Positions 22,214 through 33,952 of a stretch of 64,000 nucleotides of DNA are shown here, in pieces. A program made the translations under genes and the position numbers. This stretch comes from Erythrocercus mccallii (Eukaryota > Chordata > Aves > Passeriformes > Dicruridae). The stretch is taken from NCBI GenBank assembly GCA_013397435.1, contig VZRG01000300.1, positions 186,171-250,170 of the forward strand, written 5' to 3'. The first letter of the stretch is position 1, and the number at the start of each line of letters is the position of its first letter. The notes beneath the pieces were generated by a model. That model made no database searches and was not told where the DNA came from. It saw only the letters and a list, made by a program, of their open reading frames with translations.

Positions 22214-24598
22214 TCCCCTGCAAACAGATGATGTAATGCCCAAGCTCCATGTTTAAACAGTAGCTAATTTGCCAGGGGATAAACCAGGGTGAAATCTGTC
22301 AGGCTTTCTAATTTCCCACATTCACCAGAGCTTTGTTCTTTTTGCTTTCAAATGCAGGGTACGTTTGTGTGTCCACGCTGTGTGGTTTCCTTCAGCTTCT
22401 GCAGCCAAAGAGTTTGTCCAGGGGCAAGAGAAAATGTTGCTGCAAACCTTTTGTTGCTACAAACCTTGATATGCATCTTTTTGGTTTTAAGTTTTACTTT
22501 GTGACTGAATTAAAATCCTGAGCCGTCCCTTTGATGAGCTGCAGCACAGGGTTTATTCTGAATTTGGATCTTGTCTGTTTGCAGGCACGTTCCTTTGGCC
22601 AAGCAAGATTCACTCCCTGCAAGGTCCCCGGGGCACTGCTGGGTGGGAGACTCCTTGTTCTGCAGCTGGTTTGGGCTGCCTGTGGATTGTTTACTTGGTG
22701 TTTGGACTCTCCTCTCCCATCCAGTTTTGTACAAAACAAGGAACACTTAGTTTTCACACATTAAAAAAAAAAGAAAAATTACATGAGCAGCTTTCTCTGC
22801 TGGTGGCAGCTCTGGTCTGTGTAGTGCTTTGTCTCTGCTGACAGGAGGGGACTTTGGCTGGTTGGGGAAGAGGGAGGTTTGGATCAACACACCCCTCCTC
22901 CTCCCTGGGATGGTCTGTTTATTGGAATTTTTTACTGACCTATTCCTTTAATCCTCAGTTTTGGCACCATTTCTCAGGGCTCATGTAAGCACAGGACTTT
23001 GCCAGCCAGCAGGATGAACCAGGGCACACAACAGGGTTAGAGACGTTCAGGAGCTGCAGTGCTGATGGAGGAGAGAAGATGTGACACGAGAAATTGAAGT
23101 GACAGTTAAATGAATTGCTTCCATCTTCTCTGGCTTTTTCTGTCAAAAAGCAAAAAATGCCCATCTTCGAACTTAGGGCAACTTCACCCTGAAAGCTGCC
23201 CCAATCTGGGGTGAGCCTGTTTCTTGGGGATGTCATTACTTCCTTTCTTGGGGATGTCACTGCCCAGCCTGGCATGTGGGGTGGCTTCAGCAGTTTTTCA
23301 GTTTTTCTTCCTCTGAGCAGCGCTGGCAGAAGGCTCTGAGGGCGCCTTGTGCTGACGCTGCGCTGGGGCTGGAGCTGTTGCTCTGGAAAACAGCACTTGG
23401 GGAGAGATCACATCTGTGAGAGCCGGCGCTGACTCACAGCATCGAGATCTGCTGGGATGTGCTGGTTTCAAACAGCTGGATTTCAGAATCTCACAAAAAA
23501 TTGTGTGAGGGGCTGTCCTGAAGCTGATGGTTTATTTTTTCCATAGTTGAAAACTAAGAGTAGTGGGCCACTTGCAGTTTATGGTGAAGTTGTGCTTGAT
23601 CTGTTCTGTTTATTATGATTTTATTCCCCACGCTCTGCTTGCTGGTTTGACTCCTTCCTCTTTGGCATTGTTTTCACATAAATCCTTTCCCTCAGAATTT
23701 CCCTGCTCCCTGCCAGCTGTGGAGCAGCTGGGGAGGAACCGGAAAACACGAACTGCTCTGAAGGGCTGCTCAGAGGGGCACGGCTTGGCCGTGGAGCCTG
23801 GATTTAGCTGGAGCTCCTCGGATGGGCTGCACCACCCCATCTCCAGCAGTGATGGGGATGTGTTGAGGAGCTATGGGCTGCAGACAAGGAGCCTTTTGTT
23901 TGCTTGCCTTAGCAACCCTGCCTCTCTGAAAGCTGAGATGTTCTCGCTCCCGCAGTGCCGTTCCTGGGGATGCTGGTTGTTTCTCGGGAAGCAGGTCTGC
24001 TTTGGAGGGCTGATCTCAGGAAACCTTAGGTCTTTCTATCCCTGAAAACCCTTTTTGTTTGATGACAGGAGGTGTCCAGCCAAAAGAAGTCTGGTTATCT
24101 GGTGTTTTTCCCCCAAGAAGCAATCCTGCTAACTCTCATCTCTGCTGTATCTGTTCTGTGGGCACGATGTGCTGAATTTAAATAAATTGTAGTCTTTGCT
24201 AAATATCGGTCAAATATTGCCTTAGTCTGTAGGGTGAGCTGACTAAGCTGAAATTAATGGTGTAATTGCAGCATGTTTGGCACGGGTGTGGAGGCCATTT
24301 CATTGCAGATGGTAGAGGAAATTAAGATCTTACCTTGACTGCAACTCAAAGGGGAGGAAAGAGAAGCCTTGGGCTTATATAGCAGTAAGGAAAGACTTGC
24401 TGGAGACAGAGAGGGGGAGTGTTTGTAGAGATATTGAGGGTGATAAAAACTCTGCCCAATGGGTGAGATCATAAGACAAAAATTGAGGTGGTGTTGTTAA
24501 CTGCGTGCTATTAGAGATGTCATGAAATGATCTTCTGCATTCTGGTCCCTTGCCAAACCCCTGGGATAGTTTTTCTAAATCTACTGAAACTGAGATCC

Positions 24599-24612
24599 AA
24601 AAAAAAAAAAAA
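24599..24612 (+). repeat. Poly(A) run, 14 A
   Basis: Simple run with no recognisable element in front of it. Confidence 0.8.
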
Positions 24613-27410
24613 GAGACAATCTGGCTGCTTGAGGTTTTGGCACACATCAACAGCCTCAATATCTGGTGCTGGTATCTGCTGGCTTTGTGTATTCACTTCT
24701 GCAGGTGAACAACTCCACGTGTTCCTGAGGTGCTGCTGCAAAATGACAAAGCTTTGACACCTCCAAGCAGGCAAAGGAATGGAGATGCAAGGAGGTGTCT
24801 GAAGGGATCCAAGTGATCCAAATGAGCTGATGGCAGAACTGGAGCTAAACCACGCAGCTTCCCTTGTGTTTCAGAACCTGTCCTTCAAACTCCTGGGAAG
24901 CTTGTGCGTTTTTGAGGTTATTTTTGAAAGGTTTGTTGCTGGCATAAATGAATCTTGGAATTCAGAACAATAAAGATGCAGCTTCAGGGCCAGTCCTGCT
25001 TGAGTGACTGCAGGGATCTCAGGGCTGGTACAGTGAATCTGATGGAAGTTTATGTTAATGGAGAGCTCATGAGTTGGTTTGGTTGTTTTTCAGCGCCTTT
25101 ATTCTCTTCACCCCTTTACTCTTCGCTGCAGGTAGTAAGACCTCCATTGTAACTTTCAGTTTTGTGAGAGCTTTGTGCCTCCAATCGATTGGTTCCTGGC
25201 TGATCTTCAATAGCCCAGAGAGAAAATGTAATGCAGCAAATTCATTATATGCTAAAATATTTATTGTGTTACTGTAAAGGTCACTGATGGCAGTGGAGGC
25301 TCTGTAAGGTAGAGTCCTAAATCTTTCCAAAGATGGTACCTGTCACCACGCTCTTTTGAGAGCAGTGTCTTAAAAAGTACCTGGAATAACTTACCAGCCC
25401 ATGCTTTTGGAGGTGCCTGTTTGGACCTTGTGTAGGTTAATAAATGACTCTTGTGCTGCATCTGAAAGTGAACAGCTGTACTTAATTTTGTCATGGGTAC
25501 TCTCACAGGCAGATCTGGAGTGCAGAGCAAGAAAGGAATCTTAGTTTAACCTTGTCCCGTTTTGCTTGATTTAAGTAATTTCCAGAGCTGTATAATAAAA
25601 TCTCAATGCTCTGCTTTCTATTCTGGTTGTAGTAATCTGGAATTGTCACTAAGGCCCAAGGGCATTTTTGCTCCTACCTCTGTAGGAGTGAATTACTTGT
25701 TGCCTAACATCACCTGGAAAGATAGCAATGAAAAGGCTTCCTGGCAATGAGGTGGGCTGTGACTTCCCTTCCCCCAAACCACAGAATGAAATATTTAGCA
25801 AATGGATTTGGGGCTGGGAGGAACCTCTCAAACCGTTTCTACAGGTGCAGGAGTGGTTGTGTGTGACTGTTCCCCACTGCAGGGCGCCCTGCATGGTGTG
25901 GGATACATTACTGACCTATTTGCTGGTAGGTTTAGCATCTGGCCGGGATTAGTTCAGCCAGCTGATTCCCCAATTCCATGCTATAGAGATGTGTCTTTAA
26001 GCACGGGTTAGATGATTGGATACTGAGGAGCATTTTGGAGTCTGGCCCTGCAAATACAGCTTGTTAATTGAAGCTGTGCTCGCTGGCAAAGCTGCCTTTT
26101 GAAGTTCTGCTGTCTGTCCTCCCCACGATATTCCAGCCTCTCTGGTTTCTCGTTGACTGCAGCCTGCCTGATTCTCCCTCTGCCTGCAGCTCCTCTGCCA
26201 AGCAGTGGCTGCTGGCCTGCGCATTTGTCACCTGTGGCCACTCCTCTGGCTGTGAGGGGCTCTTTCCTCATCACTCCGAGAGTTTTCCTAATTGGAAGTG
26301 AGCGCTGAAGGGGCTGCATTCATTGTTCAAGCTCTTTGCCTGAGTGTGCGTTTCAGGCAGCTGCAGTGAGGTTCAACAGCTTCGTCTGTCATGATCAGAC
26401 AGAGCTCTGGATAATCTAGCAAATCTCTTGATTATGAGGGTGGAAAATAATATGCTGTGATTTACAGATGTTGCTTCACAAAAAGTGCTGCTGTGAGTTC
26501 TCTGAATGGCAATATCTGGGTACCTTTGCTATCCTCAGTCTTTGTGTACATCCATTTCCTGAACATATCCTGAATTCCTGCACACTTGTCTGGACACAGA
26601 CATGGACAGCTGTTTTATACACAAGCAGACAATAATTATTTTTCAGTAGCATTTTAAGCCAAGTTCAGGGATTACATTGGGTCAAGGGGCCTTGAAGTTT
26701 ACAGTAAAAAACACAAAGGATGGTGGAGGCTTTGGTTGCCTTATGGTCGATTATAGCCAGGATGAAAACAGCAAGGGGGACAAAACATATTTTTCATTAA
26801 TCCTCAAAACACCTTTTCCTTTCCTCCAGGAAGTTGCAGACAAACTTGAAAGCATTTTCTAGTGTCTGTACCATTCTGAGCAGGATCTCTGACGCAGCAG
26901 GCACAGAGGTCTCACCTCTGGTGCCAGAGGTGTGCAGCTGTGGTGGAGCTGCACAAACAGGAGCATTGCAGGTGTTTCTGAAGGGGTTTGAAGTATTTTC
27001 TCCTTTTGGGCACACGAGCTCTCTTGGTTGTGGACTGGCTGACAGATCTGCCAGAAGATTAGGAAGTGTGTTCACAACCCCTGGAGGCTGTGGTAAGCTG
27101 GAAGAGAGAGCTCCTGTGGTCTCTCCTGGCTGTGTGGCAGAGCTGTTTGGGAAGTGCTCAGATTGAATCTAAGCTCGGTTCTTGTTTGAGAGGTTTAGTT
27201 GTAATCTCGGTTTGCTGTGCAGCCACACTGTGCTTTCAGTGAGACAGGGAAGAGGGGAGATGGTGGTAGGATAGAGACAGACTTGTTTTGGTTGGAAGAG
27301 CTCCTGAATTTATGGTGTTAGCTGCTTTTCTGCTGAAGGTGAGGACAGCATTCGTGTGGAAGATGTTTAGGTTTGGAGTTTTTCCTACAGATCTGGTTGT
27401 TTATCAAGTT

Positions 27411-27437
27411 ATTTCTTTTTCTTTTTTTTTTTTTTTT
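27411..27437 (+). repeat. T-rich tract with 16-T run
   Basis: TTTCTTTTTCTTTT followed by 16 T (27422-27437). On the - strand an A tract, without a recognised element. Confidence 0.8.
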
Positions 27438-30400
27438 GTCCTCCTTTTTCGAGGTCTGCTTTATAACCAGCAGAGAAAAACACCCCTTTCTGTAGCACAG
27501 TTCATCTTGTCCTAAGCAGACATCTTGAACCAATCTGATTTTCTGTGCTCCAGCAGTGCCCGCTGCTCATGCTGGCTGCAGAGAGACCCAGTCCAGCTGG
27601 TTCCGGTGTGCTGGGAATCACTTGTGGCCGGCATTACTGAGTGAAACTGGGCATTGGCAAGGCCAAACCTTGGCTGCTGGGTGGCTTTGGAGACTGTACA
27701 AGCTCCTCATAGTTGCAACTTCCTCCTGCTTGGAAGGAGAGAAGAACTGATGTGGCCACTGGATCTGATTATACCCCATGGCAGCAGGTCTGAGGTTTGA
27801 AGATTATCTCTGGCCGTTTTAGTGAGAGACATTTTGAAGTGGTTCAGACATCAATGAAGAACGCTGAGAGGCTTTGTTTCACTCTCCTGACCCTGGGAAT
27901 TTTGGCCAGTTTGTCAGCTGGGATCCATCTGCAAGGGAAAGGTCCAGCTGGAAGGGATGATGTCCTGGTAGTAAAGGAGGGAACCAGACAGTGCATGGCT
28001 CCTTTTCCCAGTGATTTTTGAATCTCTGATCAGATGTGCATTGGTGGAGGAAATCACACTGAAAACGACCACAGAGCTTTCTGTTTTAACTCCCTAACTT
28101 GAGCCTGGATCATACAAAGCAAACCCTCCGAGCCTGTGAAGGGGGTTTTGTGGAGGAATAAAGCTCATTGTCAGCTGCCGTGTTCAGACCCTTGGGAAAT
28201 TGTGACCATTGTCTGGGCTATTATTGCTTAATAAAAGCTTTGCATTTCCTCATTCAGAGCCTTGAAAATCTGGTTCTGTGCTTTTAAAAATAACTCGGCA
28301 TGAGGCACAATTGGGAGCATTCACAGAGGAAATTCTTCAGCCATTTAAAACAAAGTGAAGGGAGGGAAAAAAAGAGCTCTCCTTAAAGTGCTTTTACTTA
28401 TCCGTGAAGAGGCTATGTGGATGGAGCACAGAGGCTCTGCTCCTGCTCCTGTTTGCTTCCAGCCTTGCAGGATTTTGGGTCCACAGCTATCCCAGCTGGG
28501 GAACCTGGGCTGGGCACACCAGATGGGCTGGGCTCTTGGGATGTTGTACTTCTTGTGGATGAGCACCTCTGGACAAGGTGGGACCAGCAGTCACTGGTGG
28601 GGTTGATGCTCTTTGTGCTTGATGCAAAAAAGACAAGAAAATGTTTTTCTCTTTGTACCAGAGGCCACACCAAAAAGGGTCATTTCAGGCAAAATGAAAT
28701 GTGGTCACATGCTCTGAAGGGTTTGCAGGATTTTGGGCACCCTTTCTGCAGCTCTGTGAGGAAAGGGGCAGAGGAGGGAATGCTGTGGGCTCTGAGGTGT
28801 TCATCACCCCAAAGTTGGCTTCTCTGATTTGTGCTGGGAAATTATAGCCCAGCACAGAAGCCCTGAACTATTTTGCAGATCTGCTTTGAAGGCTTGTTTC
28901 TTTCCTTCTGTGTGTTCTTGGGTTTATTTTCCTTGTGGTGTGGAAATAATTATATTGCTTGTTTCTTATGTTCTGGCTCCGACTAAGAGGAGGAATGTAC
29001 TCCGGTTTTTTTATGTTGTGGTGGTGGTTTTTTTTTTTTCTTTCCCAGTGCAGCTTCTGCTGTTAAAATATTCCGGACAGGAGTTGCTGCCCACGTAGAG
29101 CACAGAAATGTGTGTTTAGTGGTTGCAAGACATGCTTGCTCTGGGTGTGCCTCGTTGTTTTGTTCAGTGCCAGTCTCTGCCCATATGATTGGCCATCGTT
29201 TATCATTGCCATCAAGCTGTGAGATATCGTTTGCATTAGTAATTAGTGCTTTGTGCAGGCCAGGTTTAGCTACACTGGCTGTTGGTTTGGAAATAAGTGT
29301 TCTCTTGGAGCTGTGTGTTTTATCAGAATAGAGACAAATAGAGGGTGTGAGGAGGGAGGGGATGACAGAGCTACAGCAGCGTTGTCAAAGACCCTTGGTA
29401 GTGAAGAAGCTGATGGCTGGGAAATTGTCTGGGTTTTATTTGTGATAGGAAATGAATTATAGCAGAAAATGCCTCTTCCATGCCTCAGTTTCGCCACCAA
29501 AAAATGAATGCTGCATGGTTTGCCTGTGTTCATTAGCAGGAATTACTCTCCTCCTTGTCTCCTGGAGCAGCTGTGATACGCCCAGGGATGTGTGGTGATG
29601 CAGAGACTGGGGGACAAGACACAGCCCTGCAGTAGCTGAATTCTCTCACACCATTGTGTAGTTTGGTGTTGCCTGAAATTTTATAGGTCATGTGCACCAT
29701 TAAAATGATTTCCATGCCTATGTTTGGAGAATCTGCTGTGCCCACTTTCGTTTATATTCACATGACTGATCCAGGGCCAAATGTTAAGAATATAACGGCT
29801 TTTAATTTATTATTTTTATAGCCATTGGTGTCTAAATATATCTAATAAAAATGCAGACTGGAGCTCTTTAATGAGGCGTAAGTCAGTCCTGGCTCTCTTT
29901 TTTTATAAGACAAAACCACCTCACACACTGGCTTCTTTTTGTATGGACTTCTGCTTTGCATTTCTACACATTCATCATAGCATGAAACCTCTGACAAAAG
30001 GAAGTAAGAGAAGACTGTTTAAGAGACCGTTTTGCTGTGCATAAACCTGAACCTTTGCAAAGGGAAAACCCTGGGCTTCAGCAGGTGAAGTCATCGGCTG
30101 TGTATGAGGCTGTGTGATGACAGAAAGGAGAAATGAAAATTATAGTGCTGAGTAAGTTTAGTGTAGTTGTGAATTGTACAGCAAAGAACAGGAGCTGTTA
30201 GGAGGGGAAATATTTCCATTTTTGTTCCTTGCCTTTGCAAAATCACAAAGTTCAAGTAATGGTTGGAAGTTTTTTGCCACCAAAAATCTTCATTTTGCTG
30301 GCACCCAACTTGCTGGCTAAGCCAGTGGTCGAGGCCATGAGCATAAGCATTTGAATGCAGGCTGGGGGTGTGTGACTTTCTCTGATTTTGGGGACTTTGT

Positions 30401-33043
30401 GAGGAAATGGCTGCAGGAACAGCTCAGCTCTGCTGCTCATGAAGGTCCTGTGGGCTGTGGTTTGACAGCTGAAGTCAGAGCATGGCTGTGAAATCAGACT
30501 CTGCTCACACGCGGTTGTGGCTGGATGTGAAATCTTGAGTGGTTCTGGCGGTGACAGCGTCAGGCCTTGCACAGCGGGTTCAGAGCAGGAGGGAAAAAAG
30601 GACATCTGCTTGTTTTGGAAGGGCCAAGTTGGTGTCACAGTCTCCTTTTGCTAGAGAGGACCCAAAACTTGCCTCACAAGGTTTATGGAGGAAGGGAAGG
30701 AGGAGAAGGGAGCCTTAGCAACTCCGAGTTGTGATCCAGGACTGAAAGCCAGAGGTTTTGTGTATAGAACAATAGATCTGTGAGACAGGACAGATGAAGA
30801 AGTTGATGAGTTTTCTGAAATGCTGGACCACGCGAGAAGTTTCTGAGAGAAGGTAGTCAGGGCTGCAGTTTTTAATTTGACAACCTCTTTGCACAAGCAG
30901 TCAAACTTTCAGATTTAGCGAGGCTTTGCATAACAGGAGGTGCTTTGTTTACAGGCTGCACATTCACTTGTAGACACAGGAGCACAATGATAAATTATTT
31001 AATTATAGATACCCAAAGAAGCGAACCAGGCGCCTGCTGCGCTGCGTTGTCCCTCTGGTTTCCCACTTTGCATGGTTTCTTGCTGGCTGATTCCCAAATT
31101 CCAGCCGTTTGCAGCAGTGGTCTCTCAGTTATTAATGTTAATTAGCGAGGTTCTGCTGTGTGAGTATTCCTGCGGCACACACACGGTGCTCAGCTCCTCA
31201 CCCGTGTAACGAGCGTGTACTCAGCCCCATTGTTAATTAGCAGCATCCCTCCAAGGACTTGTGCTCCTCTTGGGAATGGAAGTTTGGTGTGGAGCTGCCT
31301 GTGGTAGTTAGAGCAAGTCCCTGCTGAGACTCATGTGCAGACTCTGCCAAAGTTGGGTTGTCAGCTTTTTTGCCCCTTTTTTTTTTTTAATCTCAGCTTC
31401 TCCTCTGTGTGTTCCCCTTGCTAAGCAGCCCGGTTGCTAAGATTAGTTCTTTTCAGGTTTGCCATTAGAACCTTGTTTTAATCAGTGCTGACAAAGTCCT
31501 GGCTGCATCTGTGCTCCAGGTAGGGGTGGGATTTAAGTGTTCTTCAAAAAGCTTTTATGCTGTAGGAACATGGTGCTCCTTGTGCTGACAACAGTTCCGT
31601 GTCTCTGCCTCTTAATAACCATCCTGTAGTAACACCTTCTTCCTTGATTTGCAAAACAGCTCCATTGCAAGAAGACATTTCCTCCTGAAAATGTGGAAGT
31701 GCAGTTTGTTCTTGGCAAATCCAACTGGGGCTTTATTATGGCTCTGATTTAATATCCTTGCTGATGGAATGCTCCCGTTGTGGGGGAAACATCTCCGAGA
31801 GGTGATTCTCTCTACAAAAGAACATTCCCCTCCTTTTTTTTAACACTGAAGGTGATAGAAGGGAAGAAGCTAGTAAATAATACGACAGTAAATGAGAACC
31901 AAATGTATGTTCAGGATAGAAAAGCAATGTGAGATCAGGAGGTCTTTCCAGAAGAGGAGGGTTTTTCTTAAATATCTCTGCTTTGTCCCTAGTTTTATGT
32001 GTTCAATATCATCCAGAAAACTCTTGGTTTTGCATTTGATTGTAATTTGCATTTAGATTGGCTGCCTGAAGGGAGTCTCTTGCAAGGGGAGATGGGGCTA
32101 TGTGGCTCCAGTCTCTTGCAGATCTGGCTGAAAAGTAATGGCATTTACATAAAAACCATTAGCTCTGTTATTGATAAACATGAAAAGCATCCATTTCATT
32201 TAATTTTTTGCTGAAGAGCTTTTAATACAAGCACACAATAGCACTGAGGTAGTAACATTCCTGCCCCCCATCCCTCCTTACTGACCTCTTGTTTTAAGGG
32301 CAAGCTTTGATTGGGATTTTGTTGGTGGAGAGATGGGATGTTATTTCTATTCCAATTTACTGGAGTAGCCAGTTGTCTTGCTACATGGTGGGGAATTATT
32401 TAATGCTCATTTTAAGAGGTGTCTCTATTAATTGAATGGGGATTTAATGTCTCCCTGAAGCACAGTTGGTCTGTGTGTGATGTATACTAACATGGATGGC
32501 TGGCAATTCTATGGATAATCTTTTCCTTAATCAAAATGGGTTTAAGCAGAACTTCAGTGGCGCCTCATTAAGGGAATAAAGTGTGTTGAAACAACAAATG
32601 TATTAAAGGGAACTTCTTTGGTGCACTCCAGATCAGAGCCCATGTAACCCTTCAGCACCGTGTCTGCATAACCATTTGTTCCCCTGCTGTGTGGTGTCAC
32701 AAAGAGCTGTGATTCACTGTCTCTGGAGTAACTGGCTTTGGGAAGCTGTTGCTGCTGCTCTCATGTATAAATACCTTGCTTTTCTCCTGGGCTGGATCAG
32801 GTCTGACCTCGACAGCCTCCAGAGGCAGCCAGTGCTGTAGTTGTTTTCAAGCATCACAGCATTTTGCTTGAGAGACCTTGTTGAGAGCTTTGCAGGTGCT
32901 TTGAGTTCTTGACCTCAAAGCTGGGGAGGTGAGCGTGTCTGTTTTGCACTGATTACCTGGCCTACTTCTTGATTTAAAAAATTGCTAAAATTTTTTTTTT
33001 GGTCATTTTATCTATATTTACAGCTCTTTTTGCTCTCTAACAG

Positions 33044-33118
33044 GCTCCAGACAGATGAGTAGAGAGCTGGCTGCAGAAGAGGAACAGATTCCAGTGTGCC
33101 AACTGATCACCGTGTACA
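33044..33118 (+). CDS. Probable coding exon, 75 nt, phase 1-1
   Basis: This is the best exon-like segment in the window. The acceptor has a pyrimidine tract and ends CTCTCTAACAG; the donor is ACA|GTGAGTACC, close to consensus. Two of the three frames stop near the start; the third is open throughout: 2 nt, 24 codons, 1 nt. The length is a multiple of three with equal phase at both ends, as in skippable cassette exons. The peptide contains SRQMSRELAAEEEQIPVCQL and is acidic then hydrophobic; ATG at 33055 could also be a start codon if this is a 5' exon. I do not recognise the gene. Strand and position fit a gene started at the 11.4-kb island, which would imply introns of many kilobases. Other exons of it are not certain here. 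Confidence 0.5.
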
Positions 33119-33905
33119 GTGAGTACCTTCATATTTCAGGAATAAAACTTTCTGTAGTGCCTGATGTCAGCTTCAAATTGCCTTCACTGGGGCACAGCAT
33201 TAAGTCTGCATGCTTGGACAGTGTTTTCCTAAAAGTACAAGCTTCCTTGGCTTATACTCTTGTTTTGGGAGAAGTATGTTCCAGCTCCTTTTATCTGAAG
33301 TGGTAAATTGTGTCCTCATCCCACTTCCAGTAGTGTCAGAGTAGAGAACTGCTGCAGTTCCATCTGGTACCTGCTCAGGGCTGTGGGGAATCAATACTAA
33401 AGGTCTAAAGGTGTCACCTGAGGCTTCCTGTGCTGCAGGGTCAGGAGTGGAAATGCTCCCCAGAGCTATTCCAGCCTTGTTAGACGTGTTGGAACTGAGT
33501 GAGGAGGGTGGATGAGGGACCTGCCACGGCACATGCTGGGGTTACTCATGAAGGAGTGCTATGAAATCAGCCAAATGAGGCTTGGCTTGACTGGTGGGCG
33601 GAAAAGAGCAGGAAAAAAAACACTGGAAAACGTTGGCCAGTTCATGGTAAGGATGGCATGTTTGCCCTGAAAGTGGAGGAGAAAATCTTTATTTCATGGT
33701 AAATTTTTACACATTAAAATTTCTTGCATGCGTGTTACTGGGCTGTAATAATGAGTCTGTGCTTTATGAGGTGTCTGCAAACATTTTAGAACTCACTACT
33801 GTGAGGGAGTAAATACTTGAGCTAGTAAATTCTGATTAATTGGAATGTCTTGGCCCGTGTGGTGCAGTGGTGTGGCCAGACTGAAAGAAGGAATTGCCTG
33901 ATACA

Positions 33906-33952
33906 GGTGTCCGAAAGCCAGGAGGATGCTCTAGGATGAGCTGTAAAATTCA
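33906..33952 (+). other. Weak exon candidate with strong donor
   Basis: The donor AATTCAG|GTGAGTGTG is near-consensus. An AG after GCCTGATACAG could end the preceding intron, giving 47 nt open in one frame (2 nt plus 15 codons). The acceptor has a poor pyrimidine tract, so this may be a decoy donor. It is listed because it lies 0.8 kb after the 75-nt exon on the same strand. Confidence 0.12.

Larger units (their letters stand above)
19891..33043. other. Long repeat-poor block, intron-like
   Basis: About 13 kb with no recognisable CR1, LTR or SINE and no convincing exon, apart from simple tracts and one long open frame at 21.2-22.0 kb. At 24334-24381 the - strand has TATATAAG followed 40 nt later by GTCAAG|GTAAGA, a possible minor start. 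At 31010-31215 CpG is locally raised and TTAATTAG-type homeodomain sites occur twice, which suggests an enhancer. Confidence 0.5.

Noticed and set aside
30252..30638. 128-codon - strand frame
   Set aside because: No domain, no splice sites, and the composition of ordinary intronic DNA.
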